A DNA stretch of 64,000 bases from Symbiodinium kawagutii (taxonomy: Eukaryota; Sar; Dinophyceae; Suessiales; Symbiodiniaceae). Below are positions 55,189-64,000 of this stretch, one piece after another. A model generated the notes under the pieces. That model did not search any database. It worked only from the letters and a program-made list of their open reading frames with translations, and was not told where the DNA came from. The number at the start of each line of letters is the position of its first letter. Position 1 is the stretch's first letter. Made by a program: the position numbers and the translations under genes. The stretch spans positions 1 to 64,000 of the forward strand of contig VSDK01012725.1 in NCBI GenBank assembly GCA_009767595.1, in the 5' to 3' direction.

Positions 55189-56575
55189 CGTAGTACTGGC
55201 ATAATCTTTTGGGTGATATCATTGGTGAATTAATATGTTTGGTCAACATCATTGGCTAACAATGGTCGATGTTGCAGTTTCCTAGTAAAATGATCATTGT
55301 TTACCCTATTTTGGCACATACCCCGCTGTTGATTCACTGATGTTCGGCTATCGTTGTGGTCCGCGGTGTAGATGGACCGCCATGTCGCATGGATATGGAA
55401 GCCTTGGAGATGACTGATCACGCTGATGATGCAGAAGACAAAATCTTTCGAACCCCTGAACTGGTTTAACCATGCTTATGATTGATGGTCAATCATGGTT
55501 ATATGCTGGTGATTGATTCTCAAAAATGTGAAGAAATGTGGGACGTCTATCCGAATGATACTCACGTAGTCAAGTATAAGTCCCATATGGGTCATACTGA
55601 TCATTAGTCCAATCCTCTTTATTAAATCATTGACAACGAGCTCTAAGGGTGCAATGCATCGCTACTGGGCTGGAGATGTGCAATCCCAAGTGGCTCTGCA
55701 GCTTGTTCTCCCTCGACATCTTTGATCCTCGGAAGGCCGAGTTGCTCCCGAATTGTACCTGCTGGGAAACTCCGAACCATGGTGAACTCGGATCCACTTT
55801 AAATATAAGCTTTGTTGGTGGTGAGTCTCAATACATCGGTACATCGGCCTACTATGACATGCGCTTCTCCTTTTAGAACCAAATTAGTGGTGAGCTGTGT
55901 CCCAAAGTAATTTGCTGGACATTTAAGTATAGGATCAGTTCATGTAAATCACAGACTTGACTTCCCAAGATGCATGCATTTGTAGTAGCACTAACGGCTG
56001 CGAGTGCAGAAAACACTCTTTGTCGCATCTCCCCCTTCCAGTGAAATTGGGCACCACCAAACATGGGACGGCTCCCTCCTGAGATGACGCATAGGGGGTT
56101 GGACTTCAATTTCAATCAAGGGCGCCGGAATTCAAACAGGGTTGCCACGACGAATGGCAAGATCTTCAATGCCCAATCACTTGGCAGACCACGCATAACA
56201 TGGTTTCAACATGTTTCAACCATCAAAAAAACAACGGCAAAGTTTGGTGAGCCCTCATGGGCCCCTGATGTCCGCTTTGAGAAATGTGTATCAGGGCACT
56301 GCCAGCACTGAGTGCCTCGTATTCCTCATGTACCCAAAAATTGTTGCTATTGACGCCGAAAGATTGAGCAATGTTGACTATTAGCGGTTGATACAAGTTA
56401 ATGATGCATGAAAATGTTGGGCAACTCTCAAACCAACGATTTTTCAAACTTTGGCATGCACTAAATTTCGTTTCAAGAACTGCAAAACCACTTTGAGCGG
56501 GTCACACGGCTAATATGTTTGGATCTTTTTTTACCAGATGAGAAAGGCAACAGCCACCACCGCCACCACAGCCAC
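55189..56575. other. Intron-like DNA with one strongly coding-like island
   Basis: 55645-55800 is open on both strands: plus LEMCNPKWLCSLFSLDIFDP with G/C-ending codons, minus VQFGSNSAFRGSKMSRENK between CCAGCAG and a GTAGCG donor. Strand undecided. The rest is unremarkable. Confidence 0.4.
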
Positions 56576-56656
56576 CTTGACGTCACCAGGACACTCCCGG
56601 AAGATGCGAAGCGCATCCTTCACTGCGGCCTCGGCGACGCTCAGCTCCTTCCTTGG
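56576..56656 (-). CDS. Candidate exon, TPR-like
   Basis: Bounded by CATCTGCCAGCAG|CCAAGG and GACGTCAAG|GTGGCT, 27 codons, phase 0. Reads RKELSVAEAAVKDALRIFRE, a clear amphipathic helix followed by a CPGDVK turn. Confidence 0.7.
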
Positions 56657-57264
56657 CTGCTGGCAGATGCACCATGGGTGGCCCGTGGTGTTGCAACGTT
56701 CTTGATGGTTTTCAAAAAATATCAATACTAATGGTGAACAATGACTACTGATGATTCACCGTGATTCACTATCATTCCATACTTCATGTTTTTTCCTATG
56801 AACCGTTGCCATAATTTGGGCTCGTTGGGCCTACTGGAACCCAACCTCGATGCGAAAGTCTTCGCGAATGTCATTGGTACACTTTCGAAACCCAGAATTT
56901 TGGTGTTTCTTCATGCCGTGGATGTTGTTTTTTTCCCCGGTTGTGATTGTAAACATACTTTCCGTTGCTTTTGTTCAATTTGTACAATAAATACCTTGTT
57001 GGTCATTTCGTTGGGTGTACTCAAATGTGGTTCCATCCATATCCAACAAACCACTTGGGCTGGGCAGAACTCGTGATCATTGTTTGGTACATTGATCGTT
57101 CAATTTTTTGCCACAACTCGAAAAAACAAAATTCTCTAAAATGGAAAACCTATGATGGAAAACCTATCAACGGCGTACCCCGTACTGCTCCCAATTAGGA
57201 ACTTCCCGCACCCGGCTGTGGGTGGCAAACTAAAAGGGGACCCATCTGAGCCCCTCCCCATGAC

Positions 57265-57324
57265 AGGGTCGCCCGACAGCGACAGGCGCAAGTTGGCGAT
57301 GGTGGTCAAAGTGGAGGCTTCCAT
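57265..57324 (-). CDS. Candidate exon, TPR-like (5'-most TPR exon seen)
   Basis: Bounded by GACAAGCAG|ATGGAA and GGCGACCCT|GTCATG. Reads EASTLTTIANLRLSLSGDP after a leading ATG codon, 20 codons, phase 0 into PRKELSVAEAA. The ATG could be a start codon, but an AG precedes it and the motif normally follows a Gly, so I read it as internal. Confidence 0.65.
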
Positions 57325-57382
57325 CTGCTTGTCACCCGCCTGGGCACATGGTGATCCTCAAGCAACACCCATGCCACAGCCC

Positions 57383-57497
57383 TACTTGGATGTGCACCCC
57401 CACTTAGTAAGTGGTCACAAACCATGTTTTCCAAGAACTGTAAGCTTCTTGATAAAGCTTGTAACCATGGTTAAAACCCCAGTTGCACATCCAAGTA
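57383..57497. mobile_element. Family E hairpin element, complete
   Basis: TACTTGGATGTGCA faces TGCACATCCAAGTA (14-bp perfect arms), 115 bp. CCATGTTTTCC, AACCATGGTT interior. Confidence 0.85.
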
Positions 57498-58805
57498 AGG
57501 ATCCAAATGTTGTTCAATTCAAGTACACGGTTGGCGGAAGCCAACGACAAAATGACGCGAAATGCACCATGTCCCACGCATCATTTGCAGACTGTTCAAT
57601 GTAGAAGTGCAAAATCCTTGCATTCCATCACATCCGAAAAGACAAGACCATGACGGCCTTCATGATCCAAAATCAATTACGCGGTTTTCGGACGCTCCGA
57701 TCACGCCAAACCGCCAACGTTGAATACAACCACCCGATCTGTTGTGTCAATTGAAGCTCTCCAAACAAGCTGCCATGCGCAGGTAACGATACACTGCACC
57801 CATGTAAATATGCAATGTAATCTCCAGAAAAATGCAGGGGTCTGTCAACGAACTGGGCCGCACGCCGGGGTGCATCTGACAGTCGCCAGTCAGGTCAATT
57901 TCTCTCCCAACCATGGCGCTCAAAAATCCAACCGTAATTAAAAACTTTTGTGGTTCAGAACCCCGGCGCATCATGCATGATTAAAGCCCCCATCCAACTG
58001 TTGAACTATTTCGGCTGGCTGGCCCCCTAAAATCAACCATTGGCTGCTGCACAAGTGCAGCCACTGCTAACCACCATGAACCTATATCGATGGGACTCTT
58101 CTTGGCCGTGTCCATACCCAAAAAACAATTTTTGAAAACAGCAATCCTATTTTTATAAGGACGAAGAAATTCGAAAGGCTCGATGATAAATGGATTCTGC
58201 GGGCAAAATTCAAGATCGCGAGGATTCCCAAAATCATGAATGACTTCCCTGCACATTGCGAGACTGCCACGGCATCGTTGCGTAATCAGATTAAACCACT
58301 TACAGTTTTTCCACGCAAGAATTGGCTACGCGGCGACTTGACATTACTGAAGTTACAAATGTTCTTTGAAAGCTGTTGGATGTTGCTACTCTTCCCGTTT
58401 CAAGGCTCGGTTGCGGTTAGTTTTCGGCCCTTTTTTGTTCAATACAATTTCTAGAAAAACACAATGACTGCTATTGCACACCTTCGAACCCCGAAGCGCA
58501 CACACGAATTTGGCCAAAACCAAAACCAAAAAAAATATGGCAACAGGGTCAAGAGGACAGGCCCATTACACAAGAGGCCGGCCTCTACCTACGCATGTAA
58601 TTGGCAACTGACAAACCTAATGAACCAGTTCTTCCCGCCAAGCGAACCCACGGTCTCAGTTTGCAACCCTGAAAAATATTGTATTTCAATCACAAGTCAA
58701 CTGTTGCCAGGCCATTGTCCCTGGCACGCGCTGTTGCTGTACCCGTCGCGCTGTGACCTTGCAAGAAATTTAGTTTGACTTTCGCCCTGCGCGACTTTTC
58801 CCAGC
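57498..58805. other. No gene seen
   Basis: The texture changes here: fewer AACCATC words, no family A-D elements from here to the right end. Open frames present are short and biased to neither strand. Confidence 0.45.
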
Positions 58806-59096
58806 GTGATGTTTGGACATGAGGTAGATGGCGATGGTTCTACGGATGATGGGGTGACCTTGCGAAGCCTGGAAAAGGCCGGGATGACAGAAGAGGGACT
58901 GGCCATGACGGCCGACATGGAAGCCCAGGCAGGGGAGGCAATGGCAGTCATAGAAAAAGGAAAACATACTTTTAAGGAAGCAAGAGTACGGCAACATCAA
59001 CTTAATTTGAGCGGGCAATACTACAAGACGGATACCGAGAAGTGCAAGCCTAGGACCAGCAGCGCCCAGCGGCCCTCTCTGCTGTTTCAGATGTAG
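58806..59096 (+). pseudogene. Retroelement gag-like fragment
   Basis: Open frame of 96 codons. MTADMEAQAGEAMAVIEKG and HTFKEARVRQHQLNLSGQYY recall the helical segment before the zinc knuckle in Ty1/copia-like gag of dinoflagellate elements. No zinc knuckle, protease or reverse transcriptase follows, so it is a fragment or an exon. The identification is from memory of the motif style only. Confidence 0.35.
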
Positions 59097-59896
59097 TGGC
59101 AATCACCAGATTGCCGATTGCCCCGGCGATGGCAAATTTCAATGATGAGAATAATCTGAATAACAAAACACGATACGTACTACAGCAAAAACAAGAAAGA
59201 CAGAAATAAAAAGAACATAGCAAAATTGATGATAATCCAAACAAGTTTGGAAGCCAAACATCCGACTTGTGGAAGGTCGCAGCACTCAGCCTGTCAGATC
59301 ATAGAGAAGATCACAGGCGCGCGCCGTCATGTGATGAGATACAAGCGAGGCCTATGCTTCCCCAAGGCTCATGCAAAGATTTTTGCCCTCTTGGTGTTTC
59401 CACAATGATAGCCGTGACTTCGATGACGATGAATTGCCAATGCAAGCTGTTACACGCGCTTTTCTTAGAAAATGATTTTGGTCAACAAGCCAGCCTTGAC
59501 TTAAATGAAACGATCATCTGTTCGCCAGCTTGCCAACCTCATGAATCATGATGGCCGCTGGCCATAAAAATGAAGAAACATGATTTAAGTTTACCACCGG
59601 TCAACGAGACTATGATGTTTCCCAACATGCAGCGACGACTGCGTGCTTTGGATTAACATTGCGGCTCGGACAAGTTAATGAATTGCAACCTTGAAGCAAA
59701 AAGCTGGAACCGGGTAATCTCACAAAACATGACAAAACACAAGCCCAGGATCCACCAAGCCAGCCTCATTACACAACGCTTGGCAGCCTCACTACCCAAA
59801 ACTGAGCCAGCCTCATCGGAAAAAAACGGCCAGAAAGTCAGCTTGCTGAAAACCTTCGGATCCAGACTGCGGTTTGGTAAGAACCTTCGGTTTCAC
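59097..59896. repeat. Decayed AGCAAGCCAGCCTCACT word repeat
   Basis: AAGCCAGCCTCA-type words recur irregularly at 59450-59840 and again inside the downstream array. No gene accepted; the plus frame at 59678-60085 follows these words. Confidence 0.5.
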
Positions 59897-59980
59897 AGCT
59901 TGACCCCAAGCTGGCATGCCGCAAATGATGTAAATCCTTTTCAAGACGCTTGCCTTCAGTTTTGGCGCGCTGTTCGGGTC
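59897..59980 (-). CDS. Candidate exon beside the tandem exon array
   Basis: Bounded by TCAAGCGCTAG|GACCCG and GGTCAAGCT|GTGAAA, 28 codons, phase 0. Reads DPNSAPKLKASVLKRIY plus eleven residues. Its acceptor CGCTAG|GAC matches those of the array exons, suggesting a diverged unit. Confidence 0.4.
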
Positions 59981-60369
59981 CTAGCGCTTGACGCAGGGCG
60001 GATTCAGGTTGCATGTAGCTCTGGACGCGCCGGCACGTGCTTGCAAAATGCATCAGATGCCAAAAACAGGACCAATACGAACTGATCAGAGCTGCTCAAA
60101 ATTGCCAACCGAGGAAAATGGATAGCGTTGTCCACAGCAAGTTTCCTTGCCACCAACATGTTCTTGACCAACATCCGAAACTTCAATGCGCAAACGAACC
60201 AGCTTCACTATTAGAGACATTTGGCCAGCAAGCCAGCCTCACTAGAAAAAACAGCAAGCCAGCTTCACTTGCAATGAAAAAACTTTGGCCAGCAAGCCAC
60301 CCTCACTTCAAAGGTAAAAACTTGGCAACCAAGTCAGCATCCCCAAATTGAACACATGAAAATTACTAC

Positions 60370-60641
60370 GAAATCAAGCAAGCGTCGGGGCTTAGAATGC
60401 CTGCGCAAAAATTGCATCATGCCAGGCTTGACATACTTTGACCTCAGCCACCAAGCCTTCAGCTTCTTCCAGCACCGAGGCCACGGACGCCAGCCGACCT
60501 CGTGGAGCACCACTGGAGAAGTTGCAGCTCGGCTTCTCTCATCTGCCGCGCCCGCTGCCCGCGGAGCAGCAATGTGTTCTGCCCTCCTTTTGCCCCGCAC
60601 CTCTTCTTCACGAAGATGTGTTTGGAGCAGCTCGTTCCGTC
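60370..60641 (-). pseudogene. Array exon copy 1, one-base deletion
   Basis: Same borders as copies 2 and 3 but 272 instead of 273 nt: CCAGCACCGAGGCC replaces CCAGCGCTCGAGGCC, so the halves read in different frames (CGAQGGQNTLL, then KKLKAWWLRSK). Either a decayed copy or an assembly error. Confidence 0.65.
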
Positions 60642-61042
60642 CTAGCGCCTGATGTAGAGCTGATTCAGGTTGCATGTAGCTCTGGACGCGCGGACTCTAC
60701 TTGCAAAATGCATCAGATGCCAAGAAAAAACAGAACCAATACGAACGGATCAGACCTGTTCAAAAATTGCCAACCGAGAAAAATGGGTAGCATTGTCCAC
60801 AACAAGTTTCCTTGCCACCAACATGTTCTTGACCAACATCCGAAACTTCAATGCGCAAAGGAACCAGCAAGCCAGCTTCACTATTAGAGACGTTTGGGCA
60901 GCAAGCAAGCCTCGCAAGAATAAACAGCAAGCCAGCTTCACTTGCAATGAAAAAACTTTGGCCAGCAAGCCACCCTCACTTCAAAGGTAAAAATTTGGCA
61001 ACCAAGTCAGCATCCCCAAATTGAACACATGAAAATTACTAC

Positions 61043-61315
61043 GAAATCAAACATGCGTCGGGGCTTAGAATGCTTGCGCAAATATTGCACCATGCCAGGC
61101 TTGACATACTTTGACCTCAGCCACCAAGCCTTCAGCTTCTTCCAGCGCTCGAGGCCACGGACGCCAGCCGACCTCGTGGAGCACCACTGGAGAAGTTGCA
61201 GCTCGGCTTCTCTCATCTGCCGCGCCCGCTGCCCGCGGAGCAGCAATGTGTTCTGCCCTCCTTGTGCCCCGCACCTCTTCTTCACGAAGATGTGTTTGGA
61301 GCAGCTCGTTCCGTC
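61043..61315 (-). CDS. Array exon copy 2, intact 273-nt exon
   Basis: Bounded by CAGGCGCTAG|GACGGA and GTTTGATTTC|GTAGTA, 91 codons, phase 0 both ends, G/C-ending codons. Includes RARQMREAELQLLQW and ERWKKLKAWWLRSKYVKPG; basic, helical, Trp-rich. Family not recognised. A symmetric exon can be duplicated without breaking the frame. Confidence 0.6.
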
Positions 61316-61714
61316 CTAGCGCCTGATGTAGAGCTGATTCAGGTTGCATGTAGCTCTGGACGCGCGGACTCGTGCTTGCAAAATGCATCAAATGAAAAAA
61401 AACAGAACCAATACGAACGGATCAGACCTGTTCAAAAATTGCCAACCGAGAAAAATGGGTAGCATTGTCCACAACAAGTTTCCTTGCCACCAACATGTTC
61501 TTGACCAACATCCGAAACTTCAATGCGCAAAGGAACCAGCAAGCCAGCTTCACTATTAGAGACGTTTGGGCAGCAAGCAAGCCTCGCAAGAATAAACAGC
61601 AAGCCAGCTTCACTTGCAATGAAAAAACCTTGGCCAGCAAGCCACCCTCACTTCAAAGGTAAAAACTTGGCAACCAAGTCAGCATCCCCAAATTGAACAC
61701 ATGAAAGTTACTAC

Positions 61715-61987
61715 GAAATCAAGCAGGCGTCGGGCCTTAGAATGCTCGCGCAAAAATTGCATCATGCCAGGCTTCAAGTACTTTGACCTCAGCCACCAAG
61801 CCTTCAGCTTCTTCCAGCGCTCGAGGCCACGGACGCCAGCCGACCTCGTGGAGCACCACTGGAGAAGTTGCAGCTCGGCTTCTCTCATCTGCCGCGCCCG
61901 CTGCCCGCGGAGCAGCAATGTGTTCTGCCCTCCTTGTGCCCCGCACCTCTTCTTCACGAAGATGTGTTTGGAGCAGCTCGTTCCGTC
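61715..61987 (-). CDS. Array exon copy 3, intact 273-nt exon
   Basis: Same length, borders and frame as copy 2. Differences include KYLKPGMMQFLRE for KYVKPGMVQYLRK, that is, a few amino-acid changes in the C-terminal half. Confidence 0.6.
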
Positions 61988-62037
61988 CTAGCGCCTGATG
62001 TAGAGCTGATTCAGGTTGCATGTAGCTCTGGACGCGC

Positions 62038-62175
62038 AGCCGACCTCGTGGAGCACCACTGGAGAAGTTGCAGCTCGGCTTCTCTCATCTGCCGCACCCG
62101 CAGCCCGCGGAGCAGCAATGTGTTCTGCCCTCCTTGTGCCCCGCACCTCTTCTTCACGAAAATGTGTTTGGAGCG
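62038..62175 (-). pseudogene. Array exon copy 4, truncated
   Basis: Matches only the N-terminal half of the exon (reading up to STRS); the rest and the upstream acceptor are replaced by unrelated sequence. Confidence 0.6.
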
Positions 62176-62504
62176 AAATGCAGCTTGCCCTTCCATAATG
62201 ATGCCGGAGCTCAGCTCCACATCCTCCCTTGTCCCCTGTTCGCTGATATCTGGCATGAAGAAGGAGCAGGTAGAGGCGTTGCAGCCGATGAATACATGTT
62301 TGGTGGTTTCATCGCAGCCGATGACTTAGCATCCGAGGCTGTGTAATGATGGGAATCAAGTCAAAAAAGGGCCAAGCCAACGAAAAACTAGCGAACAACA
62401 TGCCCATCTGACGGCCCTGCGCTCCTCAAGGGAGGCGCTGCAGCGGCTTTCGGAGTTGTGGCGGACAACTTTGGCATCTTTGGGCTGCTTTCACGCCCGG
62501 TGCG
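62176..62504. other. No gene accepted
   Basis: Short open frames on both strands, none with clear splice context. Confidence 0.4.
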
Positions 62505-62856
62505 GTCAGCAATCTCTTGGATGTTGTACCGCCCAGGCCACCCAATGGATCACCACCTGTTGGCTCTTCATGCTGTTTGGTGGCACTCCAGCTTCCGGAC
62601 AAGGGGTCAACGCTGTAGGCGGTGCCTCCACCGACGCCTCCCACCTGCTGTCGGTATGCGCTGACCAAAAATGCATCGGGCGGGCCGGCGAGCGTTGCCG
62701 CAGCGGCAGAATGCTCTCGACAACCTGCCCTGCGGGCAAGAAGGTGAGGACCCTGCGCCCAGCGGTCCACGACCGCACCACCCCGTCTCGGGGGGTGCCA
62801 ACGGGCGTAGACCGGGCCCTCGCGGCAAAGCCCTTTCCTGGACGGGGCGGTGGCAC
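62505..62856 (-). CDS. Possible coding island, unassigned
   Basis: A GC-rich minus frame reads AGQVVESILPLRQRSPAR and SQQVVIHWVAWAVQHP before a stop. A second minus frame (DRWAQGPHLLARRAGC) faintly resembles a broken zinc knuckle. No family call. Confidence 0.25.
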
Positions 62857-63221
62857 TGTCGAAGATCACTTCGGTCATGTCCTTGCATTTCCTTGATTTC
62901 TTTGCAGAACTTGGAAAGGAAAGCTACCGACACGATCTGACATGTACGCGCAAGGAGGTGCAAGCAAAAAGGCAAAAACTAAAGACGCTAGCCCGAAGCA
63001 AAAAAACAGGCAGGCCAAAAACCGTGCCAGGTGTGAGCTGACATGCTTTTGGCATCAAGGCCGAAAAAAAGGCGCCCCCGGCTCAGAAGACAATAGCAAG
63101 CGAGCTGAAAGCCACTACCCAACCAAACTCACGGATCAGCAAGCAGCGGGAAGGGGGAAGATGAGTCAGGGAGTCGGCGGAGCACTACCCTAGCGTCTTC
63201 ACACTGTAGGGCAACAGACAC
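62857..63221. other. No gene accepted
   Basis: A Lys-rich plus frame at 62942-63193 is not convincing. Nothing else seen. Confidence 0.35.
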
Positions 63222-63502
63222 TGCCTGAAAGATCTGCGCCGCCCCCTCACTGGCAGAAAGGCCAATGCGAGCACGAAATCAGAGTCCTGATGCCGCAAGA
63301 TTACATCATGGCCAACGCACGCATTTCCTGGCGCCGCAGAGGTCAGCAAGCCCCAACGAATGGAGGTCAGATCGGCTGGCTTCTCGGCCAACAATCGGTC
63401 CACGCAGCGGTAGCCAACATTGGCCACTGCACGGATAGTCATACTGTCGCTATGGCAGCACCGGCTCCCCATTGCCATGGCCAAGCCGTCCACTCCCAAC
63501 CG
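63222..63502 (-). CDS. Candidate exon, unknown family
   Basis: Acceptor AGCTGGCCCTAG|CGGTTG, donor TTCAGGCA|GTGTCT (or the frame runs on to a TAG at 63185-63187). Contains VANVGYRCVDRLLAEKPADL and VGHDVILRHQDSDFVLALA with G/C-ending codons. Same strand as the array and the giant gene, so it may be a 5' exon. Confidence 0.45.
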
Positions 63503-64000
63503 CTAGGGCCAGCTCTGCGTGTCATGAAGTGAGCAACGCGTGAGGTTTCTGAGAAACATGTCAGATCCAAACGACAACAATGAAGCGACCACTCATTCAA
63601 AAAATACTCTTTCACATTGCTACTGACTTTAGCCTTTCAAGCACTCATTCAAATTTTCGCCATTCCGTTGGTCAACCCAGATCCTCTTAAAACAACATCA
63701 CGATTGGTCATTGCTTTGAGAATTGCATGTCCATTGCAGTGACTGTGGAAAACCGGACTTTGTTTTGATTTGATTGAGATGCGATGTAGTAGCAGTCTCA
63801 CAATGTGCACACAAGTCAGGCTTGTGACCGAGCCCTCATGGTCCTTATTTTGTTGGCAAAGTCAATTTATCATTGAGCCTTTTGAGCTTCTACCTTTAAA
63901 AAATGACTACTGTCTGATTAAAAAAAAATGCTTCAAAACTAGCCAAAACCCATAGATTTACCTGCCAAAACCCACAGATTTACCCACCAAAGCCACCCAA
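63503..64000. other. No gene seen; short repeat at the edge
   Basis: CACTCATTCAAA occurs twice near 63590-63650, and CCAAAACCCA(T/C)AGATTTACC twice at 63942-63985. Confidence 0.5.

Larger units (their letters stand above)
8135..57324 (-). other. Proposed giant multi-exon gene locus (TPR-rich protein)
   Basis: Seen: about 35 short GC-richer islands open on the minus strand, most preceded by AG and followed by GT (a few ends need GC donors or are unresolved). About 17 neighbouring pairs join in phase. Between 57.3 and about 20 kb the joined peptides show recurring signatures such as GDKKGE-AALHT, LxxGD and REALKxxxxLGD, as in tetratricopeptide helical repeats. Known: TPR units are about 34-40 residues and act as protein-binding scaffolds. 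Inferred: one gene of at least 49 kb with introns near 1 kb, possibly extending beyond 57.3 kb. Some junctions are unresolved and at least one exon looks frame-disrupted, so a decayed copy is possible. The exons are listed separately. Confidence 0.6.
60001..62175. repeat. Tandem array of about 670 bp, three units plus a truncated fourth
   Basis: GATTCAGGTTGCATGTAGCT occurs at 60001, 60662, 61336 and 62008 (periods 661, 674, 672). The last unit jumps directly from GGACGCG to AGCCGACCTCGTGGAGCACC, losing about 470 bp. Units 2 and 3 are nearly identical, so duplication is recent. Confidence 0.95.

Overview
The window looks like nuclear DNA of a dinoflagellate (a suessialean such as Symbiodiniaceae or Polarella would fit). 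This is inferred from short GT-AG introns in a plus-strand gene, many tiny exons separated by roughly 1-kb introns, long stretches of low-complexity DNA, several families of short inverted-repeat elements, and gene fragments of kinds common in dinoflagellate assemblies. There are no operons, Shine-Dalgarno signals, rRNA genes or CRISPR arrays. Most open frames in the window are chance frames in repeats.

Layout. (1) 1-4.2 kb, plus strand: the 3' part of one large gene that runs off the left edge. Its reading frame is restored across two predicted introns. The predicted 1312-residue product combines a superfamily-A (TV-Pol-like) polymerase signature, a papain/OTU-like Cys-His module, a C2H2 finger and a DDE-type transposase-like region. 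(2) 4.2-8.1 kb: no gene seen; tandem repeats of about 230 bp and a 32-bp minisatellite lie between two convergent genes. (3) 8.1-57.3 kb, minus strand: GC-richer islands of 27-156 nt spaced 0.3-3 kb apart. Read on the minus strand they are open, most are bounded by AG and GT (a few ends would need GC donors or are unresolved), and about 17 successive junctions have compatible phases. From 57 to about 20 kb they encode TPR-like helical repeats; below 20 kb the islands are less clear, one of them resembling a polyketide-synthase ketoreductase segment. I interpret this as one giant multi-exon gene, or its partly decayed copy. (4) The introns are filled with at least six families of about 80-125-bp hairpin (MITE-like) elements, more than 50 copies, plus microsatellites and degenerate AACCA/TGGTT word arrays. 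(5) 57.5-64 kb: different sequence texture, with a retroelement gag-like fragment (plus) and a tandem array in which a 273-nt phase-0 minus-strand exon occurs three times (one copy frameshifted), with a fourth truncated copy.

How things fit together: the left gene appears to belong to a mobile element or a domesticated one. The minus-strand gene would be a very large TPR-rich protein, possibly linked to polyketide synthesis. The 59.9-63.5 kb exons may be the 5' part of the same gene or a separate gene. All family assignments come from reading motifs by eye. Exon borders are predictions and no transcript evidence was available.
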